Origin: Lachnospiraceae bacterium
GTDB taxonomy: Bacteria; Bacillota; Clostridia; Lachnospirales; Lachnospiraceae
Length of the DNA: 44,571 nucleotides
NCBI GenBank assembly: GCA_900766815.1
Contig: CAAFWV010000063.1
Location: forward strand, 1-44,571
Direction: 5' to 3'
Shown here: in pieces, positions 33,634 to 43,139 of the stretch
Position numbering within the stretch: the first letter of the stretch is position 1
Layout of the letters: every line of letters begins with the position of its first letter
Notes under the pieces: model-generated
Told to the model about the DNA's origin: nothing
Seen by the model: the letters and a program-made list of their open reading frames with translations, nothing else
Databases searched by the model: none
Program-made: the position numbers and the translations under genes

Positions 33634-35108
33634 GCTAAGAATCTGACAAATACATTACTATCCGGCTCATATGAGAAGTAATTATATTTCATATCCTCCT
33701 GAAGCTCATCATTCCCTCTGTCGGAATAACTCTCCATAGAATAATAGGAATCCTCAAAATTCATTCCCTTCTCATTGGCATTAATATTATCCGCAAGCTC
33801 GGCAAGAGGATATATCATTCCAATACAGACCATTGCAATTACAACTCCCTTAGCCATCCCATTGCTCTTACACTTAAACATGAATCTTAGTATCATCAGC
33901 ATCAGCCAAAATAATATTGGAATTGTTGCTGACATCACAATATCATTAAAGAGCCCCATTCTAAGAAAGGGCACGACAAATAAAATAAAGGCCGTTATAT
34001 AATAAAGAGCATTCTTTCTGTTTTCCATAAATATACAGAGCAGATATATTCCAACCATAACAACCGTAAAGCAGATATAGGTCCATATCTCCCTTCCGTG
34101 ATAGCTCTGGATTCTTAAGCTTGAGCTTACAGGCTTAACCAGCGATACATTTCCCCATAAATAGATAGCAATAACCATACCAAGCGTCAGCGCAGATATA
34201 ATATTGTAGCTGCTGAATATATCTTTTATTGAACATCTCTTTATAATCAAATCAACAATTGCAAGAATAATTGCAGCCACGCACAGGCTCGCGAAAGAGA
34301 AAGCGCCAAACAGCGCTACCGGAATAATAAAGAAGCAGAAATACTTCTCCTTTATTCTCCCCTCATACATAAGCTCCGCAACAAGCCAGGCAACAATAAC
34401 CTGCGGAAATACCCACCTGAGCATTACCGTATTTGAACGATACTGCAGCATGGCTTCAGATGTAAGTACCCAATGATAGTTAAGCAGTGAGAAGAACCCA
34501 TCCTTCAGTATCAGACTAAGCAGAACCTGACATATGGGAAGAGCTCCCGAAAAGAAGAACATCATTACAAATGCTGCAATTTTCTGCGAATGTTGAACTG
34601 CTCCCGATACCCTGACCAGATTAAGGAATACAAGCAAAACACCGCAAACAGCCCAGAGAAGCATAAAAGCATTGGCTGTATCAAAGCCGCCATATGTCTT
34701 CCCTGCAAGAGCCGGCAACAAATACTGACCCAGATAATAGGTGAGCATACTCTTCTCCGCCTCTTCGTAGTACACCGGCCAGGAATGAGTTACCAGGTCT
34801 CTCAGTACCGCATTATGCTTTGCATAATCCCCCGGTTGCGGGAAGATTCCACCCACTCCCATTATTACCAGCAGAGCTGTAATTGCCAAAAACGCGACAA
34901 TTAACATTACGGGTGGTATTTTTATATTCTCTCCTGCATTCATATACTCCGGATCCCTGTCTATCCTGACCAGTGTATACAGAATTCCCAACAGCGTAAT
35001 TCCTGCAACAAATATATTGCACCAGCCGAATAAGAATATTACAACCGGAATATAAATATATAAAATTGTCAATTGATGAAGTATCTTATTATTCGTATTC
35101 ATAGGCAT
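33615..35108 (-). CDS. Large polytopic membrane protein (GT-C glycosyltransferase-like)
   Basis: Roughly 497 residues with about ten or more hydrophobic helices and no recognised motif set. A periplasmic-type loop after the second or third helix contains GIFPQPGDYAKHNAVLRDLVTHSWPVYYEE, which resembles the first-loop layout (acidic residue plus aromatic residues) of GT-C lipid-linked sugar transferases; that is inference. The C-terminus is a soluble tail (DSYYSMESYSDRGNDELQEDMKYNYF). I place the start at ATG 35108 or 35102, because the frame's first ATG (35159) lies upstream of the hairpin that ends the chemoreceptor transcript. The end overlaps the convergent ApbE fusion by 4 bases. A similar large membrane protein lies at 37447-39720. 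Confidence 0.7.
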   Translation of the reverse strand: MPMNTNNKILHQLTILYIYIPVVIFLFGWCNIFVAGITLLGILYTLVRIDRDPEYMNAGENIKIPPVMLIVAFLAITALLVIMGVGGIFPQPGDYAKHNAVLRDLVTHSWPVYYEEAEKSMLTYYLGQYLLPALAGKTYGGFDTANAFMLLWAVCGVLLVFLNLVRVSGAVQHSQKIAAFVMMFFFSGALPICQVLLSLILKDGFFSLLNYHWVLTSEAMLQYRSNTVMLRWVFPQVIVAWLVAELMYEGRIKEKYFCFFIIPVALFGAFSFASLCVAAIILAIVDLIIKRCSIKDIFSSYNIISALTLGMVIAIYLWGNVSLVKPVSSSLRIQSYHGREIWTYICFTVVMVGIYLLCIFMENRKNALYYITAFILFVVPFLRMGLFNDIVMSATIPILFWLMLMILRFMFKCKSNGMAKGVVIAMVCIGMIYPLAELADNINANEKGMNFEDSYYSMESYSDRGNDELQEDMKYNYFSYEPDSNVFVRFLAKRQSP

Positions 35109-35126
35109 CTGTAAACATAAAGAAAG

Positions 35127-35155
35127 ACCATATTCCATTATAAATGAAATATGGT
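35127..35155 (-). terminator. Terminator of the chemoreceptor gene
   Basis: Two 14-base arms with one mismatch (GACCATATTCCATT at 35127-35140 and its partner at 35142-35155) form a long hairpin. On the minus strand it is followed by TCTTTCTTTA. It lies 23 bases after the chemoreceptor stop. Confidence 0.6.
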
Positions 35156-35177
35156 CCAAACTCTACTGTCTTTATTA

Positions 35178-37289
35178 TCAGATCTTGAATATGCCTACAG
35201 ACTCATCCAGGTTGGCTGCATTCTGCTGAAGAACGGTAACAGCATTATTAAGCTTCTCAACCGCTTCGAGCTGTTTCTTGGCAGTCTCATTAAGTTCGCC
35301 GGCCGAAGCAGAGGTCTCAACAGAGGTACTTGATATGCTCTCAATCGCCTCAAGGGTGTCAGTCTTGGCTTTTTCTATACCTTCAATGGAATTGACAATG
35401 AATTCCATGTTGCCGGACAGATCCGCAACCTTAGTTCTAATCTCATCAAAGACACCTACTGTGGTCTTCAACGATTCCTCCTCACTGTTAACAATAGTCT
35501 CGGCTCTTCTTGCAATATCAATAATCTCATTCATTCTGCCTCTGAGTGCTTCGACAATATTGCCAATTTCACCGGCAGCTTCTGTACATCTTAAAGCAAA
35601 GCCTCTGATATTATCCGCTACAACAGCGAAGCCTCTTCCTGCCTCACCGGCTCTTGCCGCCTCAATAGAAGCATTAAGCGACAGAAGCGAGGTCTCATCC
35701 GAGATATCTTCAATAGTTGTAATTATCTCATTGATTGCTTCTGTATCCTTACTCAGCTTATCGATTTCTTCAATTATGCTCTTGGTAACATAGGTTGTAT
35801 CATATACATGCTCACTAAGCTCATTTACAACATTTATACCATTTTCAATCGCATTTTGAGCATCACCTGTTATTGAATTAATTTCAGAAGCATTAGACTG
35901 AACCACCGCGATTCTTCCTGCAAGCTTTTCCATCTGATTCAGGCAATTGGCCGTATCCTCAGACTGTCTGTTAATACCTTCATCGATGTAGGAAACCGCC
36001 TGAGTAATGGTTCTTGTCATGGTAAGCAGAGTATTGGTATTGTCCTCAACAAGGTTTGAGGATTCACCCAGCTCAGTACTTACCTGGCTCATCTTGGAGA
36101 TGAGATTCTTCATGCTGTTGGTCATATTTTTAATATTATATGACAGGGTTGAGAATTCATCTCTTCTGGACAAATGAAGAACATTGGTAAGATCACCGCT
36201 TGAGGTGGTCTGAAGATTCTTATTTACTTTGTTAATTGTCTTTCCTATATCACCCGCGAAATAGCTTCCAAGCAATATTGCTGCCATTGCACAAAGAACA
36301 AGTGCTGCTATAAGATACAGCTGAATAGACCTGGCCGCTCCGAGGATGCTTTCCTTAGGTACAAGTGCACAGACAGTCGCATTGATATTGGATGCGGGAG
36401 AATAAACAAAAAGATAATCCTTATTGTTAAGAGTTACTGTTCTGCTTCCACCCTCGTCTGAACCTGCAATGTCTGAAACAAGTCCGTTCTCACCAAACGA
36501 GAAGCCGTCATCAACGCTTACAACCTCAGTTCCGTCATCAAGCACAAGTCCGACTACACTTCCATCAGCCAGTTGGGTATTACCTATAATGTCTCTGATG
36601 TAAGAAGACTGAACATCAACAATTATATATCCTGCAAACTTATTCTTCTTATTGTAAAAGGATCTGACATAAGAAATGTCATAAACACCGGTAAGCTTTA
36701 ACTTCTCATCAAGCTAGCTGTGCTTACCTACCCATACGCTCTTTTCACCGGATGCGGTCACATACTGACCTTCTGCCGTTGCATCAAATGTCTCAAAGGC
36801 TTCATTTTGTTTGATAACACTCGTATTTGTAATTGAATCATAGCCGGGACCAATAATCGAGATGTTCGCCACAAGATAATCCGCTGTCGCCTCATTATTA
36901 ACAGAAAGCTTTGCTTCATTCTGCTGTACATTGGTTGGACTGCCGTTAAAGCAGGTAACAGCATCACTTCCAAGTCGGTCAGCAATAAGTGATACCGACT
37001 GCCCACCGGCTGATACATATTCGCTGATGGTGGATACCGTAGAATTGATTGAATCCTCACTATTCTGAACCAACGCAGTGGAGCATCTGTTGTAAATCAG
37101 AATTCCTACAATGGTAAATAAAACAACCGGCACAAGAAAGGCAAGTGTAAGCTTTGCTCTTATGGATTGGAAAATATGAATCTTTCCATTTTGCTTCGCA
37201 TTGTCCTTACCATTCTTAAGTGTTGTAGTCTTCTCTTTAGACCTAATGCTCTTTTCTTTCAACTTAGCACTCTTATCTTTTTTCTTCAT
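35178..37289 (-). pseudogene. Methyl-accepting chemotaxis protein gene interrupted by an in-frame amber codon
   Basis: The frame from ATG 37289 to the stop at 35178 would encode about 703 residues but has one TAG at 36714-36716. Before it: a basic N-terminus, a membrane helix (KLTLAFLVPVVLFTIVGILIY) and the first part of an extracytoplasmic Cache-type sensor. After it, in the same frame: the rest of the sensor (LDEKLKLTGVYDISYVRSF), a second helix (LYLIAALVLCAMAAILLG), a HAMP segment and the signalling domain with its hairpin tip (SDETSLLSLNASIEAARAGEAGRGFAVVADNIRG). All expected domains are present in order, so a single base change (for example CAG or GAG to TAG) or a sequencing error explains it. 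If real, the short N-terminal piece would not signal. Confidence 0.85.
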
Positions 37290-37328
37290 TGCAACTCCCC
37301 GAATGAAACCCGTATTTTAGTATAATTT

Positions 37329-37357
37329 AGTAAATTATATTATATTTTAAGTGTCAA
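37329..37357 (-). promoter_or_regulatory. Possible chemoreceptor promoter
   Basis: TTGACA (37352-37357), 17 bases, TTTACT (37329-37334) on the minus strand, 40 bases before the ATG. The -35 is perfect, the -10 is poor. The motif does not look like a motility sigma-factor site. Confidence 0.4.
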
Positions 37358-37446
37358 GTCTACCCGATAATTAAATTTTGCTCCAAAAATACTATTTTTT
37401 CCAAGTGACCTTCTGTATAGATAATTGACTAAATCATTCTTACCTA

Positions 37447-39720
37447 TTATTCAGCCACCTTCACCAGAAAATAGTATCCATTGTCCCGGGTATATACCAA
37501 GTCTCCACATTCAAGAATCATATCAATCTGAAGGTCGCTATACTTCTCTCTTTCCTTGGCTCCAACATAAATATATGAAATATCATACTTATCTATAAGC
37601 TTAAGCCTGTCAGCCTGTGATAATCCTGTATATAAAATACTGACATCCTTTTGTCTCTCTGAGACATATTCATAGCTGTTATGCCACAGCCATTCGTGAG
37701 TCTGCCATCCAATAACTGTGGGATGTCCTGTAAGAGCAGGAATCACACAATAATCTGTATAGCTCAGTCCGTCAGAGGTTAGTATTACCTCATCTCCCGT
37801 AATATTATCATCAATCCAGGCTACAACCTCAGCTTCATCACCCATATTCTTTAATATGGCAGTATCTGATGCAATTCCCTTGTAGCTTAATGAATAGGGT
37901 TCTCCAAACCACATAAGGGATGCGGTAACGAAATAGAAAAGAGTCGTAATAAATAGAACAAAGACCACAGTAAGCGAGGTTTTGATTCTATGTAACCTTA
38001 AGTCCTTCTGAACGCCCTTAAGTCTGCCCAAAACCCGAACAAAAATTATACCAATGAGAATACCGAATATGATAAAAGCCTGATAGGTCAGCTTAAACAT
38101 GGTATTTGCTCTCGGATATGAGGCATAATATATATCCTTCACAAATATGCATTCAGGGACAAATACAAGACCTATTGCACAGAGCGACAGGCAGAGGCAA
38201 TAAAGATCAGGCATTATTATATTCATAAAAAACTTATTATCACCGTTACGGATTCCCAGACAATCATCCTTATTAAGAAGAACGAACATGTATATGATAA
38301 CAGTCGCTATTGGAATACCCCACATAACAATCAATTGATGAAGCATAGTATGATGATCCACTATCCCAATTCCATCAAACATCTTATCAAAGGATGACAT
38401 GAACAAAACATTGACCGCATTAACTATCAGATAGGATATGATAACTTTAGTTATTGTAAGCCAGGCTATTCTGGTTATTCTATCACTTCTGTATATAGTT
38501 GATGCAAGAATAACAATTGATAGTATTGTGAAGTAAATTATAAAATCCCAGTAGTTGGTCATCGAACAGATGCCAATCATGAATGCAATAATAATTAAAT
38601 ATGGATTAAATATTTCAATGGCAACCCGGTGAAGAATCATCTTCTCTTCATCAAGGCGCCTGTCCTTTGTATTCATCAGAAATAAATACAAAAGGGAAAG
38701 AATTGTGATAACCACAATAATATCAATAACATGTGCATGTAAATCCCCAACAAGGAAGGAATAGGAAGGAAATTCAGAGATTGTCCTATCATTCTCAACA
38801 ACAGGAGTATATCCTATATATCTGGTCGAATCGGCAAACCAGTATTTCTTATCAGACTCTATACCAAGCATGCCCTGAAGCATGGGAACGATCTTATAAA
38901 ATACAATATAGTGACCATTGCCTGCAATACATACAGCCAGTGCGGATATAATACCGCCGGCAGCTCTTCCTCTTGCATTAACATTCATATCGTTAAGAAT
39001 CATGCTGCTCAGACAGTAAACCATAATAAGCGACAAGGCAAAAATCATATTAAGGGCTAATGTATATCCTATAGAAACATTAACGCCCGCAAAAATACAC
39101 AAATAGGTCATCATATAATGACCGAAATAATAATAGTTAATGCTTTCTCCTGCAGCAAACGAATCGAGTGGAGGGAAATAATCGCATTTATATATACTCT
39201 TCATGAAGGCGTAATCCATGAGGCGCTCCGTCTCTGTTGCCGGAATCTTGCAACCCATCAGAATAGTAATTAACAGAAAGGCTGCGATTAATGCAAGTTC
39301 ACAGGACAAGGCCGTACGAACTGATACAAAGCCCGTTAATGCATATGCCGAATCAGTACATTTATCTTTATTTCTTAATACATAACGATAATATAATGCC
39401 CACGAAATAACACAAGTTATTAATAGTATGGCAAATATACCCGCTCTGCTAAAAGCAACCAGCCTCAGGGATGATAAAAGCCAGACAAGATAAGAGCCAA
39501 TACACAATCCGATAACCTTAGCAAAAACATAGGAGAACCTGCCGCCATCCTTAAACAGAATTAAAACTATCGGTAGTACACTAAATCCCAATATAAGCAG
39601 TGAAGCATACCATTTAATAAGGGCATACATATCATCCCCTATTGTGCAAAAACCCAGCACAAGAATAGAAACAATTAAGCATGCCCTTATAATAATTCCA
39701 ACATATGATTTATTCTTCAT
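37447..39720 (-). CDS. DUF2298 (YYY-type) polytopic membrane protein
   Basis: 757 residues with more than fifteen hydrophobic helices. The signature ESINYYYFGHYMMTYL (YYY at about 196-198), preceded by TERLMDYAFMKSIYKCDYFPPLDSFAAG and followed by TISEFPSYSFLVGDLHAHVID, matches the DUF2298/Chlor_Arch_YYY family, which is thought to act in glycan or lipid-sugar transfer but has no proven reaction. The C-terminal 120 residues are soluble (EAEVVAWIDDNITGDEVILT, HPTVIGWQTHEWLWHNSY). GAGGA lies 8 bases before the ATG at 39720. No terminator is visible after it, and no promoter was found for it. It could work with the other membrane protein at 33615. Confidence 0.88.
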   Translation of the reverse strand: MKNKSYVGIIIRACLIVSILVLGFCTIGDDMYALIKWYASLLILGFSVLPIVLILFKDGGRFSYVFAKVIGLCIGSYLVWLLSSLRLVAFSRAGIFAILLITCVISWALYYRYVLRNKDKCTDSAYALTGFVSVRTALSCELALIAAFLLITILMGCKIPATETERLMDYAFMKSIYKCDYFPPLDSFAAGESINYYYFGHYMMTYLCIFAGVNVSIGYTLALNMIFALSLIMVYCLSSMILNDMNVNARGRAAGGIISALAVCIAGNGHYIVFYKIVPMLQGMLGIESDKKYWFADSTRYIGYTPVVENDRTISEFPSYSFLVGDLHAHVIDIIVVITILSLLYLFLMNTKDRRLDEEKMILHRVAIEIFNPYLIIIAFMIGICSMTNYWDFIIYFTILSIVILASTIYRSDRITRIAWLTITKVIISYLIVNAVNVLFMSSFDKMFDGIGIVDHHTMLHQLIVMWGIPIATVIIYMFVLLNKDDCLGIRNGDNKFFMNIIMPDLYCLCLSLCAIGLVFVPECIFVKDIYYASYPRANTMFKLTYQAFIIFGILIGIIFVRVLGRLKGVQKDLRLHRIKTSLTVVFVLFITTLFYFVTASLMWFGEPYSLSYKGIASDTAILKNMGDEAEVVAWIDDNITGDEVILTSDGLSYTDYCVIPALTGHPTVIGWQTHEWLWHNSYEYVSERQKDVSILYTGLSQADRLKLIDKYDISYIYVGAKEREKYSDLQIDMILECGDLVYTRDNGYYFLVKVAE

Positions 39721-39761
39721 AATGTCCTCAAAATTAAATTATAAATATATTTATATTGACG

Positions 39762-40250
39762 TTAGAAAATAATAGAGAAAATCCCCGCACTAACAACTCC
39801 CATAATAATACCGGCTAAAACAACACCTGATACTACAGCAAGTATGCTCTTCCTGAAATCCATATCAAGTATTGATGCTGCCAGCGTTCCTGTCCACGCT
39901 CCCGTACCCGGAAGTGGGATACCAACAAATAAAAACAATGCATAATATAATCCTCTTCCTGCTTTGGCCTGGAGCTTCTGTCCGCCCTTCTCTCCCTTCT
40001 CAAGACAGAAGGTAAAAAATCTTCCGATAAGCTTCTTATCCTTACCCCACTCAAGAACCTTCCTTGCAAAGAGATAGATAAATGGAACCGGAAGCATGTT
40101 GCCGACAATGGCAATTAAATAACACATGGTTAAATTGAGAGGTTCACCCGCCTCAATAAATCCAATCGCATAGGGAATTGCTCCTCTAAGTTCGATAAGC
40201 GGCACCATGGAAACCAAAAAAATCATCAAATAATGCTTAAATGTACTCAT
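39762..40250 (-). CDS. Small membrane exporter-like protein (COG2426 / Sm_multidrug_ex family)
   Basis: About 162 residues with four or five helices. LVSMVPLIELRGAIPYAIGF, YLIAIVGNMLPVPFIYLFARKVLEWG, and YYALFLFVGIPLPGTGAWTGTLAASIL are the family's conserved blocks. The family name (small multidrug export) is historical; no substrate is established. GGAGG lies 7 bases before the ATG at 40250, which I prefer to the longer frame from 40286. A 413-base non-coding gap lies upstream. Confidence 0.9.
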   Translation of the reverse strand: MSTFKHYLMIFLVSMVPLIELRGAIPYAIGFIEAGEPLNLTMCYLIAIVGNMLPVPFIYLFARKVLEWGKDKKLIGRFFTFCLEKGEKGGQKLQAKAGRGLYYALFLFVGIPLPGTGAWTGTLAASILDMDFRKSILAVVSGVVLAGIIMGVVSAGIFSIIF

Positions 40251-40369
40251 GTATTCCTCCAGACTAATTATTGTTATGTCATCCACAAAATATTGATGAT
40301 AACATCTTGTTTTTTATTATCCGAATCACACTGCTGATCCATTATGAAGAAAAAGGCTTGTTGTGATAA

Positions 40370-40459
40370 TTGCAAGTTTTTTTGCAACTTTTTACCATTA
40401 TCTATATTTTTGCAAGTAAATCATGCATTTCTATTGTGATTCACAAAAATAACTTGCAA
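40370..40459. promoter_or_regulatory. Cluster of TTGCAAGT motifs and a TTGTGA palindrome
   Basis: The gap 40251-40663 has no gene. In it lie TTGCAAGT at 40370-40377 and 40410-40417, TTGCAACT at 40382-40389, the inverted copy ACTTGCAA at 40452-40459, and the interrupted palindrome TTGTGA-T-TCACAA at 40434-40446. Such clustering suggests a protein-binding region that controls the exporter-like gene downstream (minus strand). No convincing promoter was found. The remaining sequence up to 40560 is AT-rich with nothing else recognisable. Confidence 0.4.
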
Positions 40460-40589
40460 ATTAACATTTCAATATATGGTAGATAATAAAAGTTTCATCT
40501 TATTTTACCACAACATCTATATTATTAACAGACCAATTGAAAAATAGCTAAATTGTGTCTAATTGTATACTGATACATAGGCAAACTAA

Positions 40590-40623
40590 AACGTGGGACC
40601 AAATTTTGATTTAATCCCACGTT
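40590..40623 (-). terminator. Terminator after the malF-malG-amylase genes
   Basis: Perfect 9-base arms AACGTGGGA (40590-40598) and TCCCACGTT (40615-40623), 16-base loop; on the minus strand TTTTAGTTTG follows. It lies 41 bases beyond the amylase stop. Confidence 0.7.
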
Positions 40624-40663
40624 ACGTTAACCACCATATGTAGAGTAACACCAAATATTTTTA

Positions 40664-42241
40664 TCACTTATTTTTTAGGTAAACAATACTCTTTCGAGGC
40701 ATGAGTAAAACGCCATTTTCTATAACAGCCTCACTATTTTCCACTGATAATGTATCAATCAGTTCAAGATTTAAGTCCTGTATTGCGATTTCAGCATTAC
40801 TTTCCTGTGTATTATAAGCTATATATATATAATCTTTTAAATCCCAGCGTCTGATTAGTGCCACATCTCCATTCGTTACATCATATATTGTATCAATAGT
40901 ACCTCTTGCAATTACAGGATTGGCATTTCTAATGTGAAGCGCTTTTCTGTAATAATTATATATCGAAGTATCATCCTCAATCTGTTTATCAAGAGCATCG
41001 AAGCTTTGATTAATGTCCTTATCGGAATCTGAGGGACCTTTGCAAACACCCTTAACACCTGAAGCATCATCAGACCACCGCATAGGGAGTCGTTTATTCT
41101 CATCCTTCTTACCCTTGCTCTTCATTCCAAGCTCCTCTCCATAATATATAAACGGAGAACCACCCATAGACAGCAACAATCCACCGGCAAGCTTAATATC
41201 ATCCTCATTGGAGTTAAGTGCATTGCATACACGGCTCATATCATGATTGGTTATAAAAGGAGCATTGATATAATCTTCGTTTACCGCCCTATAAGCCTCT
41301 TCCGTCTCCTCAAGCTTATTCACAAAGCGTTCAGCATTACTATTGCCTCTGGCTGTCTTAATTAACTCTCCTTCAGCCCCCGACATCGAGAAATCAAACA
41401 TACTGGGAGTATCGCTCGCATAATAATCAGCAATGGTATCCCTGTTAGCCCAAACCTCGCTCACCATATAGAATTCCGGATTTAAGCTCACACAATACTC
41501 ATAAAAAGCCTTCATCACTTCAGTATTGAACGCTGTATCGCCTTCTTCGAAGTGCATAGTAGCATCCATTCTGAATCCGTCAATTCCTCTGTCTATCCAG
41601 AATGCAGCAATGTTCTCAAATTCCTTCCTAACATTGTCATTTGACAGATTAAGATCCGGCATTTCTGACCAGAATACAGCCTCATAGTAATAATCACTAT
41701 CAGGCACCTTATACCAGTTATTATTCAGTTGTTCCTTGGAAAAGTGATAGTATTCAACATACGGGCACTCTGTAATATCGATTTCGTCACCCGGATTAAG
41801 CTCTCTCAGATAGTCACAGGCACTGATAAACCATGGATGCTTAGAGGATGTGTGATTCATTACAAGATCAATGATTAGACGTATATCCTTCGCATGGCAT
41901 TCATTAATCAATGAATCCATATCCTCTAAGGTACCATACTCTTTGTCGATATCACAGTAATCCGTTACGTCATACTTATGATACGTTGTGGATGGCATTA
42001 CAGGCATAAGCCAGATTCCGTTGCAACCTAAGTCGGCAATATAATCAAGCTTTTCCTCAACGCCCTTAAGATCTCCTATTCCGTCCCCATCAGAATCGAA
42101 ATAGGAGTATACGAATACTTCATAATAATTGCGGTAGTTATCATCTACCGCCTCTTTGATATTCCCCGACTCTCCGGTCTTCCCACAGCCGGACATCACT
42201 ACAAGAACGAGAGATACAACTACCGCAATTATTTTTTTCAT
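40664..42241 (-). CDS. Surface lipoprotein alpha-amylase (GH13)
   Basis: A signal peptide with lipobox (LVVMSGCG, Cys about 19) anchors a GH13 enzyme of 525 residues outside the membrane. The barrel shows YYEVFVYSYFDSDGDGIGDLKG with a calcium-binding DxDGDG loop, LVMNHTSSKHPWF, the nucleophile in GFRMDATMHF (Asp about 226), the acid/base in MVSEVW (Glu about 262) and the third acid in ITNHDMSR (Asp about 334). The C-terminal beta-sandwich is present. It should cut alpha-1,4-linked glucans such as starch or maltodextrin; alpha-1,6 activity cannot be excluded. It follows malG by 25 bases, so hydrolysis and uptake are co-expressed. Confidence 0.93.
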   Translation of the reverse strand: MKKIIAVVVSLVLVVMSGCGKTGESGNIKEAVDDNYRNYYEVFVYSYFDSDGDGIGDLKGVEEKLDYIADLGCNGIWLMPVMPSTTYHKYDVTDYCDIDKEYGTLEDMDSLINECHAKDIRLIIDLVMNHTSSKHPWFISACDYLRELNPGDEIDITECPYVEYYHFSKEQLNNNWYKVPDSDYYYEAVFWSEMPDLNLSNDNVRKEFENIAAFWIDRGIDGFRMDATMHFEEGDTAFNTEVMKAFYEYCVSLNPEFYMVSEVWANRDTIADYYASDTPSMFDFSMSGAEGELIKTARGNSNAERFVNKLEETEEAYRAVNEDYINAPFITNHDMSRVCNALNSNEDDIKLAGGLLLSMGGSPFIYYGEELGMKSKGKKDENKRLPMRWSDDASGVKGVCKGPSDSDKDINQSFDALDKQIEDDTSIYNYYRKALHIRNANPVIARGTIDTIYDVTNGDVALIRRWDLKDYIYIAYNTQESNAEIAIQDLNLELIDTLSVENSEAVIENGVLLMPRKSIVYLKNK

Positions 42242-42266
42242 ATTAAAATATACCTTTTATTTAGAT

Positions 42267-43139
42267 TTAGCCCTTAACAGCTCCACCTGTAACGCCTTCA
42301 ACATAGTACTTCTGCAGAAGCATGAACAGAACTGTTATAGGAATTGCAACAAGCACACCACCGGCACAGAATCTTGTGAAGAATCCCTGGTAGTCGTTTG
42401 TCCAAACCCATCTCTGGAGAGCTACAGCTACGTTATAGCTGTCCGAATAACCAAACGCAACATATGAAGCAAATACATAATCACACCATGGTGCCATGAA
42501 TGACTCAAGAAGCTGATAAATAATAATCGGCTTTGCCATAGGAATAATCATGGTAAGGAAGATTCTTGCTCTTGATGCACCGTCAATTCTTGCTGCTTCA
42601 TCAAGTGCAATAGGTACTGTATCAAAATATCCCTTACATACATAATACTTCATTGCAGCATTCATTACAGAGATAATAATCAATCCGGGAATTGCTCCCT
42701 CCTGTGTAAGACCGAAGTTCTTAAGAAGGAAGTATAAGCAAATCATGGTAAGGAAGCCTGGGAACATACCAAGGATCAGCCATACCTTCATGATAGCCTG
42801 TCTTCCGGCGAATCTCATTCTCGAAAGCGCATAGCTCACACCAAGTACTATCATAGTAGAAAGTGTAGATGTGAAGAATGCAATAATAAATGTATTCTTA
42901 AACCATAATGTGAACTTATTCTCAGGCTTTAACAGATAAATATAATTATCAAGTGAGAATTCCTTAGGTACGACATAGTCTACCATTCCACCAAATTCTG
43001 TCACATATGATCTGAAGGATTGTAGGATCAAGCCTACGAATGGCAACAGCCAAACAATACTCATGATAATAAGGATAGCATAGGTTACAGCATTCCCAAT
43101 GTGTCTCTTACGGCTCAAGGAGCTAGTCTTTTCATTCAT
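42267..43139 (-). CDS. malG: Maltodextrin-type ABC transporter permease MalG
   Basis: 290 residues with six helices. The EAA loop, DEAARIDGASRARIFLTMIIPMAKP, is the contact with the ATPase, and the C-terminus ends GVTGGAVKG as in MalG proteins. AGGAGG lies upstream inside malF, whose TAA overlaps the malG ATG by one base. The pair with malF and the lipoprotein amylase points to a malto-oligosaccharide importer; the ATPase and binding protein are not in this window. Confidence 0.94.
   Translation of the reverse strand: MNEKTSSLSRKRHIGNAVTYAILIIMSIVWLLPFVGLILQSFRSYVTEFGGMVDYVVPKEFSLDNYIYLLKPENKFTLWFKNTFIIAFFTSTLSTMIVLGVSYALSRMRFAGRQAIMKVWLILGMFPGFLTMICLYFLLKNFGLTQEGAIPGLIIISVMNAAMKYYVCKGYFDTVPIALDEAARIDGASRARIFLTMIIPMAKPIIIYQLLESFMAPWCDYVFASYVAFGYSDSYNVAVALQRWVWTNDYQGFFTRFCAGGVLVAIPITVLFMLLQKYYVEGVTGGAVKG

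Noticed and set aside
35109..35159. Upstream start (ATG 35159) for the membrane protein
   Set aside because: This stretch forms the terminator hairpin of the chemoreceptor gene, so translation from there is unlikely; starts at 35108 or 35102 are preferred.
35178..36545. The C-terminal chemoreceptor frame as an independent soluble gene starting at ATG 36545
   Set aside because: The sequence between the amber codon and this ATG continues the sensor domain in frame, so it is a fragment of one interrupted gene and not a natural start; no ribosome binding site was noted.
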